8,316 nucleotides of DNA from Actinomycetota bacterium (GCA_009701945.1 WLJF01000020.1:1-8316), one strand, 5' to 3'; positions 1 to 5,586 are shown, counted from the first letter of the stretch. Translations and numbers: made by a program. The notes: generated by a model not told the origin, from the letters alone.

Positions 1-308
1 GTCAGGATGCAACAGCAGACGGACTTGCAGCAATCCTTACTGGTGACCTTTCAAACACCGTTTACAAGGCTGTAAAGCAGGAAGCAAACGGAGCTGCTGA
101 TCTTGCAATTGCATTGATCAAGGGCACAAAGGTTGCTAACGCAACAGGAAAGACAAACGATGGAAAGCGTGATGTTCCATCAGTTCTTCTTGTTCCAGTT
201 GGAATCACAAAGGCTAACGTCAAGGTTGTCATCGCTGATGGCTTCCAGACACGTGAAGCTGTATGTAAGATTGCAACAGAAGCTGTATGTAAGAAGAACG
301 GTATCTAA
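1..308 (+). CDS. xylF: Sugar ABC transporter substrate-binding protein, XylF-like (3' end, partial)
   Basis: This is the last 101 codons of a gene that starts before the window; the reading frame begins at base 3 and the stop is TAA at 306-308. The visible part is the C-terminal lobe of a periplasmic-binding-protein fold (Peripla_BP_4 / XylF type): an opening QDATADG segment, then TVYKAVKQEA, a helix with ADLAIALIKG, and the VIADGF strand. The order 'GQDA.., TVYK..KQ.., A..LA..L.KG, ..DGF' is what I know from D-xylose-binding proteins. The protein would be lipid-anchored or secreted outside the membrane and deliver sugar to the permease. It ends with two Cys in similar contexts (EAVCK twice). 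The downstream ATPase and permease genes belong to the same system. Xylose is the best guess, but another pentose or hexose cannot be excluded from this fragment. Confidence 0.85.
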   Translation, partial: QDATADGLAAILTGDLSNTVYKAVKQEANGAADLAIALIKGTKVANATGKTNDGKRDVPSVLLVPVGITKANVKVVIADGFQTREAVCKIATEAVCKKNGI

Positions 309-336
309 TTCTTTAGATTCCATAGCCTTACATAGC

Positions 337-386
337 TAATGCTTAAGAATCCGGCCCGAGGGTTTCCTCGGGCCGGATTCGCATTA
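337..386 (+). other. Strong intercistronic hairpin between the binding-protein and ATPase genes
   Basis: A perfect 15-bp stem is formed by 347-361 (GAATCCGGCCCGAGG) and 366-380, closed by the tetraloop GTTT (362-365). Beyond a 4-nt bulge (TTAA, 343-346) the stem continues with TAATGC (337-342) pairing with GCATTA (381-386). No T-tract follows (next bases GTGAG), so it is not a standard intrinsic terminator. Position, strength and the missing U-run suggest an element that protects the 3' end of the binding-protein message or partly attenuates transcription. Either would let the binding protein be made in excess over the ATPase and permease, as is known for other ABC importers. The structure is seen directly; the role is inferred. 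Confidence 0.75.
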
Positions 387-429
387 GTGAGTTAAACAAC
401 TTAAATCATCCGTATATCGAGAGGCGCTC

Positions 430-1179
430 ATGAGCACACCGTTGCTTTCGCTCAAAGGAATCAATAAATCCTTTGGACCAGTACATGTTTTAAAAGATGT
501 AAATTTCGATGTCTATCCAGGACAGGTCACCGCACTTGTCGGCGATAACGGTGCAGGTAAGTCGACTCTCATTAAATGTATTGCAGGTATTTACACACCA
601 GAAAGCGGCGAGTTCCTCTTTGAGGGAAAGAACGTCACTATCGATGGGCCTAGAGCTGCCACTGCGCTCGGCATCGAAATTGTGTATCAAGATCTTGCTC
701 TCTGCGACAACCTCGACATAGTTCACAATATGTTCCTGGGTCGTGAAGAGAAGAAGGGAATCACCCTTAACGAAACTTCGATGGAATCACTTGCCCGCAA
801 GACTCTTGACGGTCTCAATGTGAGAACTGTGAAATCAATTCGTCAGACAGTTTCATCTCTCTCTGGTGGACAGCGTCAAACTGTTGCTATCGCCCGCGCA
901 GTTCTCTGGAATTCAAAGGTAGTGGTACTTGATGAGCCAACTGCTGCCCTCGGTGTTGCTCAAACTGAACAAGTACTCAATCTTGTTCGTCGCCTTGCGG
1001 ATAAGGGCCTTGCTGTAGTTCTTATTAGCCACAACTTGATTGATATCTTTCAAGTCGCAGATAACATCGCAGCTCTTTATCTCGGAAATATGGCGGCGCA
1101 GGTCAAGAAGTCTGATGTCACAACTAACCAAGTAATCGAACTGATTACAACTGGTAAATCTGAAGGGGTGACAAAATAA
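430..1179 (+). CDS. xylG: Sugar ABC transporter ATP-binding protein, XylG-like, single ABC domain
   Basis: This is the cytoplasmic ATPase that powers sugar uptake with the permease encoded next. All ABC motifs are present in 249 residues: Walker A GDNGAGKST (38-46), Q-loop Gln87 (VYQD), signature LSGGQ (144-148), Walker B VVVLDEP (164-170) with catalytic Glu169, and switch His201 (LISHN). The D-loop region reads AALGVAQT, a form I know from CUT2-type sugar ATPases. E. coli XylG carries two fused ABC domains in about 510 residues. This gene encodes one domain with a proper start and stop, so the active unit is probably a homodimer; it does not look truncated. A Shine-Dalgarno-like GAGAGG (419-424) lies 5 nt before the ATG. 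The stop codon overlaps the xylH start (TAATG), which implies translational coupling. Confidence 0.93.
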   Translation: MSTPLLSLKGINKSFGPVHVLKDVNFDVYPGQVTALVGDNGAGKSTLIKCIAGIYTPESGEFLFEGKNVTIDGPRAATALGIEIVYQDLALCDNLDIVHNMFLGREEKKGITLNETSMESLARKTLDGLNVRTVKSIRQTVSSLSGGQRQTVAIARAVLWNSKVVVLDEPTAALGVAQTEQVLNLVRRLADKGLAVVLISHNLIDIFQVADNIAALYLGNMAAQVKKSDVTTNQVIELITTGKSEGVTK

Positions 1180-2402
1180 TGAGTACTCAATCAACTTTAC
1201 AGAAAGAGACTCTCAAGGGAGCAGCCTCTAACTATCTTTCACGAGTGAAGGCTGGAGATATCGGTTCCCTTCCTGCCGTACTTGGGCTTGTCTCCCTCAT
1301 TGCAGTATTCGGCGCAATGTCAGAGTTCTTCCTCACCAACCGCAACTTTGCAAACCTTCTCACTCAAGCAGCTCCTGTAATCGTCATTGCGATGGGCCTT
1401 GTATTTGTCCTTCTTCTTGGAGAAATCGATCTTTCGGCTGGATACGCATCAGGTGTGTGTGGCGCTGTTCTCGTACTACTTGTGACCAACGAAGGTTGGA
1501 GCTGGTACACAGCACTGGGCGCAAGCATCGCAGTTGGTGCTCTACTCGGAGTTCTTATCGGAACACTTGTCTCTCGACTTGGAATTCCTTCATTCGTTGT
1601 CACTCTCGCTGCCTTCTTAGCATTCCAAGGCGTGCTTCTCTTGCTTGCAGGAGAAGGTGGAACTATTCCAATTGCAGATAAGACAATCTTGGCAGTTGAA
1701 AATAGCAACCTCACACCGATGCAAGGATGGATTCTCTGGGCAGTCTCATCTGCTGCTTATGTCTTGGGTGGCCTCAATCGCATCAACTCTCGTCGCAAAG
1801 CAGGACTTGTTGTTGAATTAACGCAGCTGTGGGCGATGAAGACAGTTGCACTGTTGATCATCACAGGTGGAGCAGTCTTTCAACTCAATCAAGAGCGCGG
1901 ACTGTCTGCAACCAACAGCACTAAGGGCGTTCCTATTGTTGCGCCACTGATTCTTGCCATTCTGATTGCAGGAACTTTCTTGCTATCTAGGACAGCTTTT
2001 GGTCGTCACATCTATGCAGTGGGTGGAAATGCTGAAGCTGCACGTCGTGCTGGTATCAATGTAAAGCGCGTTCGCACGATTGCATTTGTACTCTGCTCAG
2101 CACTTGCTGCAGTTGCTGGAATGCTCTTTGCATCTCGCATGAACTCAATCTCACCTTCAACTGGTGGATCATCAACGCTTCTCTATGCAGTTGGCGCAGC
2201 CGTTATCGGAGGAGTCTCACTCTTCGGTGGTAAAGGTCGCATGCGCGATGCAATCCTCGGAGGGCTTGTTGTGGCTGTCATTGATAACGGTATGGGACTT
2301 CTTGGATATGGTGCAGGAATTCAATACCTAGTAACCGGTGCTGTTCTCTTGGTCTCAGCTGGCGTTGATGCGATTTCTCGTCGTGGAGCGCTAACAAACT
2401 AA
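1179..2402 (+). CDS. xylH: Sugar ABC transporter permease, XylH-like
   Basis: This 407-residue integral membrane protein belongs to the BPD_transp_2 family (CUT2 permeases); two copies would form the sugar channel. It has many hydrophobic segments, roughly at 34-50, 63-80, 90-102, 112-133, 138-157, 182-198, 220-235, 251-269, 299-317, 334-349, 357-371 and 380-397. Family landmarks are GEIDLSAG (81-88), the cytoplasmic loop GRHIYAVGGNAEAARRAGI (275-293) that contacts the ATPase, and the SPSTGGSSTLLYAVGAAVIGG stretch near 325-345. The length matches the family (E. coli XylH is about 393 residues). The ATG shares its first base with the ATPase stop, and AAGGGG (1163-1168) serves as ribosome site. 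No terminator-like hairpin follows; the tRNA gene begins 60 nt later. Xylose specificity rests on family resemblance only. Confidence 0.93.
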   Translation: MSTQSTLQKETLKGAASNYLSRVKAGDIGSLPAVLGLVSLIAVFGAMSEFFLTNRNFANLLTQAAPVIVIAMGLVFVLLLGEIDLSAGYASGVCGAVLVLLVTNEGWSWYTALGASIAVGALLGVLIGTLVSRLGIPSFVVTLAAFLAFQGVLLLLAGEGGTIPIADKTILAVENSNLTPMQGWILWAVSSAAYVLGGLNRINSRRKAGLVVELTQLWAMKTVALLIITGGAVFQLNQERGLSATNSTKGVPIVAPLILAILIAGTFLLSRTAFGRHIYAVGGNAEAARRAGINVKRVRTIAFVLCSALAAVAGMLFASRMNSISPSTGGSSTLLYAVGAAVIGGVSLFGGKGRMRDAILGGLVVAVIDNGMGLLGYGAGIQYLVTGAVLLVSAGVDAISRRGALTN

Positions 2403-2417
2403 GCAATAGGCACGGAT

Positions 2418-2446
2418 TTGTTGCATCAGCCAAAGGCGCGTAACCT
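2418..2446 (+). promoter_or_regulatory. Candidate promoter of tRNA-Leu
   Basis: TTGTTG (2418-2423) and TAACCT (2441-2446) are separated by 17 bp, and the mature tRNA starts 16 nt after the -10-like box. Both boxes match the sigma-70 consensus only in part, so this is a positional inference. Confidence 0.35.
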
Positions 2447-2462
2447 TTCGCATGCAACTCCA

Positions 2463-2544
2463 GCGGGAGTGGTGAAATGGCAGACACGCAAGTCTTAGGA
2501 ACTTGTGCTCCGGCGTGCGGGTTCAAGTCCCGCCTCCCGCACCA
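2463..2544 (+). tRNA. tRNA-Leu (anticodon UAG), CCA encoded
   Basis: A full class II cloverleaf folds by eye. The acceptor stem is GCGGGAG (2463-2469) with CTCCCGC (2534-2540). The D stem is GTG (2472-2474) with CAC (2485-2487), and its loop contains GG. The anticodon stem is CAAGT (2489-2493) with ACTTG (2501-2505) around the loop CTTAGGA, giving anticodon TAG at 2496-2498. The variable arm is 2506-2516, short for a class II tRNA, with a 2-bp stem. The T stem is GCGGG/CCCGC around TTCAAGT. Discriminator A2541 is the Leu identity base, and CCA (2542-2544) is encoded. It reads CUA and, by wobble, other CUN codons. Confidence 0.96.
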
Positions 2545-2567
2545 TCAACTATTGATTTAATTGCCCC

Positions 2568-2900
2568 ATGGCAAAGCAATCTCCAGCAAAGATAAAGAAG
2601 CTTCGTGGCGAAGCCATGCGCGCTGCAGCCGCTCGTAAAGCTGCCCGAGTGGCATCTCAATGTGAAGTAACTCGGGGCGAAGTAGATCTAGATGCATATG
2701 CCAGCGTCGATGGGCCATGGCGCGAACTAGGCCTTGCAGCTCCTGCGCGTCGAGCGCTCATCGATGATGGGTACTACAAATTGAGCGACTTACGTAAAAC
2801 CTCACTCGATGCCATCAAGGATTTACATGGAATGGGGCCAAACGCCATTCGCATACTCACGACTGCTATGAAGAAGGCTGATCTCTCCTTTAGAAAGTGA
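2568..2900 (+). CDS. Small helix-hairpin-helix protein with basic N-terminal tail
   Basis: This 110-residue protein has two parts. Residues 1-30 are rich in Lys, Arg and Ala (AKIKKLRGEAMRAAAARKAA) and are probably a flexible or helical DNA-contacting tail. Residues about 52-107 resemble the C-terminal domain of the RNA polymerase alpha subunit and other HhH folds: a helix with LGLAAPARRALIDDGY, a helix with LSDLRKTSLDAIKDL, then the hairpin HGMGPNAIRIL (87-97) with Gly88 and Gly90. Family knowledge points to sequence-nonspecific, minor-groove DNA binding, so a nucleoid-associated or polymerase-linked role is plausible but unproven. The gene starts 23 nt after the tRNA CCA end and may be co-transcribed with it. 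I see no convincing Shine-Dalgarno before the ATG; I chose 2568 because it leaves the full basic tail. Confidence 0.82.
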   Translation: MAKQSPAKIKKLRGEAMRAAAARKAARVASQCEVTRGEVDLDAYASVDGPWRELGLAAPARRALIDDGYYKLSDLRKTSLDAIKDLHGMGPNAIRILTTAMKKADLSFRK

Positions 2901-2902
2901 TC

Positions 2903-2919
2903 TTGCAAGTAACTTGCAA
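2903..2919. repeat. 17-bp perfect dyad TTGCAAGTAACTTGCAA
   Basis: TTGCAAGT (2903-2910) and ACTTGCAA (2912-2919) are exact inverted copies around one central base. As RNA it could form a 7-bp stem (2903-2909/2913-2919) with loop TAA, but the nearest T-run (2937-2941) is 17 nt away, so a terminator is unlikely. It lies just after the HhH stop codon and 18 bp before the candidate metY -35 box, a fitting place for a transcription-factor operator. The regulator is unknown. Confidence 0.6.
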
Positions 2920-2937
2920 AGAAGATTGATAGGCGAT

Positions 2938-2966
2938 TTTTCATTTTAATTTCTTCAAGTTAATAT
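2938..2966 (+). promoter_or_regulatory. Candidate promoter of the riboswitch-metY transcript
   Basis: TTTTCA (2938-2943, 4 of 6 to TTGACA) and TAATAT (2961-2966, 4 of 6 to TATAAT) are separated by 17 bp. The expected start site, about 7 nt downstream (near 2973), coincides with the first base of riboswitch helix P1 at 2974, which supports the assignment. Confidence 0.55.
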
Positions 2967-2973
2967 TTCCCAC

Positions 2974-3077
2974 GTTCACGAGTTCTACGTATTAGCCCCG
3001 GCTCAGTAGACGGCAACCCTCCACCGCGGTGGGGTGCTCCGGGTGACGAACAGGTCAGTTCACTGGCAAGCGCGAGT
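2974..3077 (+). ncRNA. SAM-IV-type riboswitch upstream of metY
   Basis: The core contains AGCCCCGGCT (2994-3003), CGGCAACCCTCCACCGCGG (3011-3029), GGGGTGCTCCGGGTGA (3031-3046) and the tail GGCAAGCGCGAG (3065-3076). I recognise this arrangement from actinobacterial SAM-IV riboswitches. By hand, P1 is GTTC/GAAC (2974-2977/3048-3051) and P2 is TCTAC/GTAGA (2984-2988/3006-3010). P3 is built on CCAC/GTGG (3021-3024/3029-3032). The pseudoknot CCCGG (2997-3001) pairs with CCGGG (3039-3043). A small stem lies 3' of P1 at 3054-3058/3063-3067, loop TTCA. The P3 loop CGCG (3025-3028) can also pair with CGCG (3071-3074), matching the second pseudoknot known for SAM-IV. It should sense S-adenosylmethionine and repress metY. 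A SAM-I/IV variant is the main alternative. Confidence 0.88.
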
Positions 3078-3090
3078 TTCAATGATGAAG

Positions 3091-3128
3091 TTATCGCACT
3101 AGCAAATGACTGACACCTACTGCGATGG
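3091..3128 (+). promoter_or_regulatory. Riboswitch expression platform: hairpin that can mask the metY ribosome site
   Basis: ATCGCACTAG (3093-3102) pairs with CTACTGCGAT (3117-3126) with a single C-C mismatch. The stem can extend by two G-U pairs (3091-3092 with 3127-3128) into the first two bases of the Shine-Dalgarno GGAG (3127-3130). No T-tract follows, so control at translation initiation is more likely than at termination. The alternative pairing partner in the ON state was not identified. Confidence 0.55.
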
Positions 3129-3130
3129 AG
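3127..3130 (+). promoter_or_regulatory. Shine-Dalgarno that sets the metY start
   Basis: GGAG sits 6 nt before the ATG at 3137. It overlaps the in-frame ATG at 3125, so the longer reading frame beginning there would lack a ribosome site. The start at 3137 is therefore preferred. Confidence 0.8.
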
Positions 3131-3136
3131 ATATAC

Positions 3137-4450
3137 ATGTCTAACAATTGGTCTTTTGAGACTCTGCAGATTCATGCAGGGCAAACTGCAGATCCAACAA
3201 CCGGTGCACGCGCACTTCCGTTGTATCAAACAACTGCTTATCAATTCCGCGATACCACTCACGCGGCAAATCTCTTTGGTCTTGCCGAACTAGGCAATAT
3301 TTATACACGCATCATGAACCCAACACAGGATGCAGTTGAACAGCGTCTTGCAGCCCTTGAAGGTGGCGTTGCCGCACTTCTTCTAGCATCAGGTTCTGCT
3401 GCAACAACATTTGCAGTTCTCAATGTTGCCGAAGCAGGTGACCATATTGTTTCAAGCCCAAGCCTCTATGGCGGCACATATAACTTGTTCCACTACACGC
3501 TTCCTAAATTCGGCGTAGAAGTAACATTCGTTGATGATCCAAATGATCCAGAATCATGGAAGAAAGCAGTAAAGCCAAATACAAAGGCGTTCTTTGGAGA
3601 GACTATTGCAAATCCAAAGAATGAAATTCTGGACATTAAGGCAATAGCAGATGTTGCTCACTCAGTCGGCGTTCCACTGATTGTCGATAACACCGTCGCA
3701 ACTCCATACCTAATCAAGCCAATTGATTTCGGTGCAGACGTTGTTGTTCATTCAGCGACTAAGTTCCTCTCTGGCCATGGCAATGCTGTTGTTGGTGCAA
3801 TCATCGATGCTGGAAAGTTTGACTATGCCCAGCACCAAGATCGCTTCCCAGGATTTAACAAGCCAGACCCTAGCTACCACGGTCTTGTCTTCTCACAGGC
3901 TCTCGGCGTTGGTTCAGCCTTCGGTGCAAACCTTTCTTACATCTTCAAGATTCGTCTGCAACTACTCCGTGATATCGGAGCCGCGGTTTCACCATTTAAC
4001 GCATGGTTACTTGCACAAGGTCTTGAGACTCTCTCACTTCGCATGGATCGCCATATTGAAAATGCCAAGGCAGTTGCAACATGGTTAGAGGCACATCCAG
4101 ATGTTGAAAAGGTCAATTACGCAGCTCTGAAGTCATCCCCATGGAACGCACTTGCAACCAAGTACGCACCTAAGGGACCGGGCGCAGTTCTCTCATTCGA
4201 ACTCAAGGGTGGCGTTGAGGCAGGAAAGAAGTTTGTTGAATCACTCAAACTCTTTAGCCACGTTGCAAATATCGGTGATGTTCGATCACTGGTTATTCAC
4301 CCAGCAACAACAACACACTCTCAGCTCTCACCGGCTGAGCAACTTGAAGCAGGTGTTACACCTGGTCTTGTTCGCTTGAGTCTTGGATTAGAAAATATTC
4401 AAGATATTAAGGCTGACCTTGAAGATGGCTTTACTGCCGCGCGAGGTTAA
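3137..4450 (+). CDS. metY: O-acetylhomoserine sulfhydrylase (PLP enzyme, Cys/Met metabolism family)
   Basis: This cytoplasmic PLP enzyme joins O-acetylhomoserine and sulfide to give homocysteine, the direct-sulfhydrylation route to methionine. It has 437 residues from the chosen start, typical of MetY and longer than most MetB/MetC proteins (about 380-400). Landmarks, numbered from that start: the N-terminal FETLQIHAGQ; YTRIMNPT (56-63), which contributes to the neighbouring active site of the dimer; ASGSAA (85-90) for the PLP phosphate; PLIVDNTVATP (180-190) with Asp184 holding the pyridine nitrogen; and HSATKFLSGHG (205-215) with Lys209 as the PLP Schiff-base lysine. The C-terminal HPATTTHSQL fits substrate carboxylate binding. 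An upstream SAM-IV-type riboswitch supports a methionine role. The stop codon overlaps the stop of the opposite-strand small ORF. Other PLP members of the family are possible but less likely. Confidence 0.95.
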   Translation: MSNNWSFETLQIHAGQTADPTTGARALPLYQTTAYQFRDTTHAANLFGLAELGNIYTRIMNPTQDAVEQRLAALEGGVAALLLASGSAATTFAVLNVAEAGDHIVSSPSLYGGTYNLFHYTLPKFGVEVTFVDDPNDPESWKKAVKPNTKAFFGETIANPKNEILDIKAIADVAHSVGVPLIVDNTVATPYLIKPIDFGADVVVHSATKFLSGHGNAVVGAIIDAGKFDYAQHQDRFPGFNKPDPSYHGLVFSQALGVGSAFGANLSYIFKIRLQLLRDIGAAVSPFNAWLLAQGLETLSLRMDRHIENAKAVATWLEAHPDVEKVNYAALKSSPWNALATKYAPKGPGAVLSFELKGGVEAGKKFVESLKLFSHVANIGDVRSLVIHPATTTHSQLSPAEQLEAGVTPGLVRLSLGLENIQDIKADLEDGFTAARG

Positions 4451-4698
4451 TTAATAAAGCTATAGATCAACAGAAGGCCGCCACATGTAATCACCATTGC
4501 TGTGGCGGCTTTTGTGTGTAACCATTTTTTACCAGCATCCGTGAATGTGCTTGCGAGTAAGAGTGCACCAGGGATTATGAGAATCAAACTGTGATTGAGC
4601 ACATCGCTTTTACCTGTCTGATATCGCAAATTAATCAGACCTACTGCAAGAAGAAGGTAGCCACCCATACGAAAGTTATTGATTCGCTGCATATTCAT
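4447..4698 (-). CDS. Small multi-helix membrane protein of unknown function
   Basis: I do not recognise this 83-residue protein. It has three hydrophobic stretches: about 12-26 (GGYLLLAVGLINLRY), 35-52 (NHSLILIIPGALLLASTF) and 64-81 (AATAMVITCGGLLLIYSF). Short polar links (KSD; DAGKKWLHTK) separate them, so it looks like a small integral membrane protein. It is the next gene after actinorhodopsin on the same strand, with a hairpin between. Its stop codon (4447-4449) overlaps the metY stop on the other strand, and the metY terminator lies within its 3' third. No good Shine-Dalgarno is visible; an alternative ATG lies two codons downstream at 4692. The regular helix-loop pattern argues for a real gene, but the weak start and antisense terminator leave doubt. 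Confidence 0.6.
   Translation of the reverse strand: MNMQRINNFRMGGYLLLAVGLINLRYQTGKSDVLNHSLILIIPGALLLASTFTDAGKKWLHTKAATAMVITCGGLLLIYSFIN
4474..4513 (+). terminator. Intrinsic terminator of metY
   Basis: GCCGCCACA (4477-4485) and TGTGGCGGC (4501-4509) form a perfect 9-bp G+C-rich stem with a 15-nt loop, followed by TTTTGTGTG. Flanking A-T pairs (4474-4475 with 4511-4512) extend the stem. It lies 27 nt after the metY stop and inside the opposite-strand small membrane ORF. Confidence 0.85.
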
Positions 4699-4716
4699 AT
4701 GATGAGGATAAAGCAG

Positions 4717-4742
4717 AAGGGCGCCGGTTTCCCGACGCCCTT
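4717..4742 (-). terminator. Hairpin terminator of actinorhodopsin
   Basis: On the minus strand AAGGGCG (4742-4736) pairs with CGCCCTT (4723-4717). An inner CGG/CCG (4734-4732/4727-4725) follows a single G-T wobble, and the loop is GAAA. The structure begins 19 nt after the actR stop. Only a weak T-rich tract (CTGCTTTATCC) follows, so some read-through into the small ORF is possible. Confidence 0.65.
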
Positions 4743-4761
4743 CCCTAATTAATTAAGTTAA

Positions 4762-5523
4762 TTAGTGATCTGCTGCCATGCCTTCAGCGTGTGACTTCAT
4801 GCGAGCGATCTTCAAGATTGTTAGACCGAATACACACTTAGCAAGTACGTCTGCGATTGTGTAACCGACCTGTACACCTACGAATGATGACGCTGTTGGA
4901 TCGCCGTTCATTCCAAGGATGTATGAAACTGGGTATACGCCCCATGTAGCAATGAGAAGAAGACGCAAGCGTCCGATTGTCTCTGCTACACCAGCTGGCT
5001 GGCGCTCCAGTGACTTTCCAAGCTCTACGAATAGTACGTAAAGGATGTAAAGGAATGGGATTGTTGAAAGAACACCGTAAAGGATTGCTGTGTTCTTATC
5101 TGATGAAATTTCACCTGGGTAACCAAGAGCGATCATTGCAGCTGATGCTGGAACGAGGCGCATGATAAGTGACTTTGAAACTTCCTTAGCGAGTGCAAGT
5201 ACTGCAATAACTTCTACGAGTAGAAGTGGAACAGTAAGAAGCCAGTCAACATAGCGGTATGCCTCGTTGAATGCGCCTTGCTCACCTGAAACGTTTACGA
5301 CCATACCTTCTGATGCTTCACCGAATGAGTTGAAGATTCGGAAGTAGTGGTAGCCAGCAATGAATGTAACCATTGATGACATCACTAGAGCATTGCGGTA
5401 CTTAGGAAGCACGCGTGACTGCGATACGAGGGTATAGACAGTGCATGCGAGCATTGAGATCAAACCAAATGAAAAGATGTTATAAACAAGGTTCCATTGG
5501 TTGCTGTCGAGTGTTACTGACAT
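4762..5523 (-). CDS. actR: Actinorhodopsin, light-driven proton pump
   Basis: This seven-helix retinal protein in the cytoplasmic membrane pumps protons outward when lit. In 253 residues it shows the xanthorhodopsin/actinorhodopsin hallmarks. Helix B has GYHYFRIF with His59. Helix C has RYVDWLLTVPLLLVE with Arg90, proton acceptor Asp93, Thr97 and proton donor Glu104. YPGE is at 135-138. Helix E has LYGVLSTIPF with Gly150. Helix F has TWGVYP (193-198). Helix G has GYTIADVLAK with Asp225 and retinal Schiff-base Lys229. The D-T-E triad fits a proton pump rather than a chloride or sodium pump. Leu101 is at the proteorhodopsin-105 tuning site, suggesting green absorption. A strong GGAGG lies 8 nt before the ATG. 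No retinal-synthesis gene is in the window. Confidence 0.97.
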   Translation of the reverse strand: MSVTLDSNQWNLVYNIFSFGLISMLACTVYTLVSQSRVLPKYRNALVMSSMVTFIAGYHYFRIFNSFGEASEGMVVNVSGEQGAFNEAYRYVDWLLTVPLLLVEVIAVLALAKEVSKSLIMRLVPASAAMIALGYPGEISSDKNTAILYGVLSTIPFLYILYVLFVELGKSLERQPAGVAETIGRLRLLLIATWGVYPVSYILGMNGDPTASSFVGVQVGYTIADVLAKCVFGLTILKIARMKSHAEGMAADH

Positions 5524-5531
5524 GTAGTAAG

Positions 5532-5536
5532 CCTCC
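5532..5536 (-). promoter_or_regulatory. Strong Shine-Dalgarno of actinorhodopsin
   Basis: The minus strand reads GGAGG 8 nt before the actR ATG. It is the best ribosome site in the window and fits high-level translation. Confidence 0.85.
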
Positions 5537-5543
5537 GTGAGTG

Positions 5544-5576
5544 CTATATCAGTGCGAACCGGTTGGTTCGTAAGGT
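5544..5576 (-). promoter_or_regulatory. Candidate actR promoter with a dyad in the spacer
   Basis: On the minus strand TTACGA and TATAGC (about 5543-5548) are separated by 19 bp, just upstream of the actR ribosome site. The dyad CGAACC/GGTTCG (5555-5560/5565-5570, 4-nt centre) fills most of the spacer. Box matches are moderate and the start site is not known, so this is tentative. Confidence 0.35.
5555..5570. repeat. Inverted repeat CGAACCGGTTGGTTCG
   Basis: The 6-bp arms CGAACC and GGTTCG are exact inverted copies around GGTT. The repeat lies 32-47 bp before the actR start codon. An operator is the simplest reading; it could also form a small hairpin in the leader if transcription starts further upstream. 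Confidence 0.65.
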
Positions 5577-5586
5577 CTGCAATCCA

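Noticed and set aside
114..308. Separate small gene starting at TTG 114
   Set aside because: The same frame is open back to the window start and encodes contiguous XylF-like sequence, so it is the tail of one gene.
430..1179. xylG as a truncated pseudogene, since E. coli XylG has two ABC domains
   Set aside because: All catalytic motifs are intact and the end is tightly coupled to xylH. Single-domain sugar ATPases that dimerise are known.
1364..1714. 116-residue minus-strand frame opposite xylH
   Set aside because: It lies fully within a well-supported permease gene and its Thr/Pro/Ser-rich translation is typical of an antisense shadow.
3125..3136. metY start at ATG 3125, adding four residues (MEIY)
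   Set aside because: The Shine-Dalgarno GGAG would then lie inside the gene. From ATG 3137 it has ideal spacing, and the protein begins like its family.
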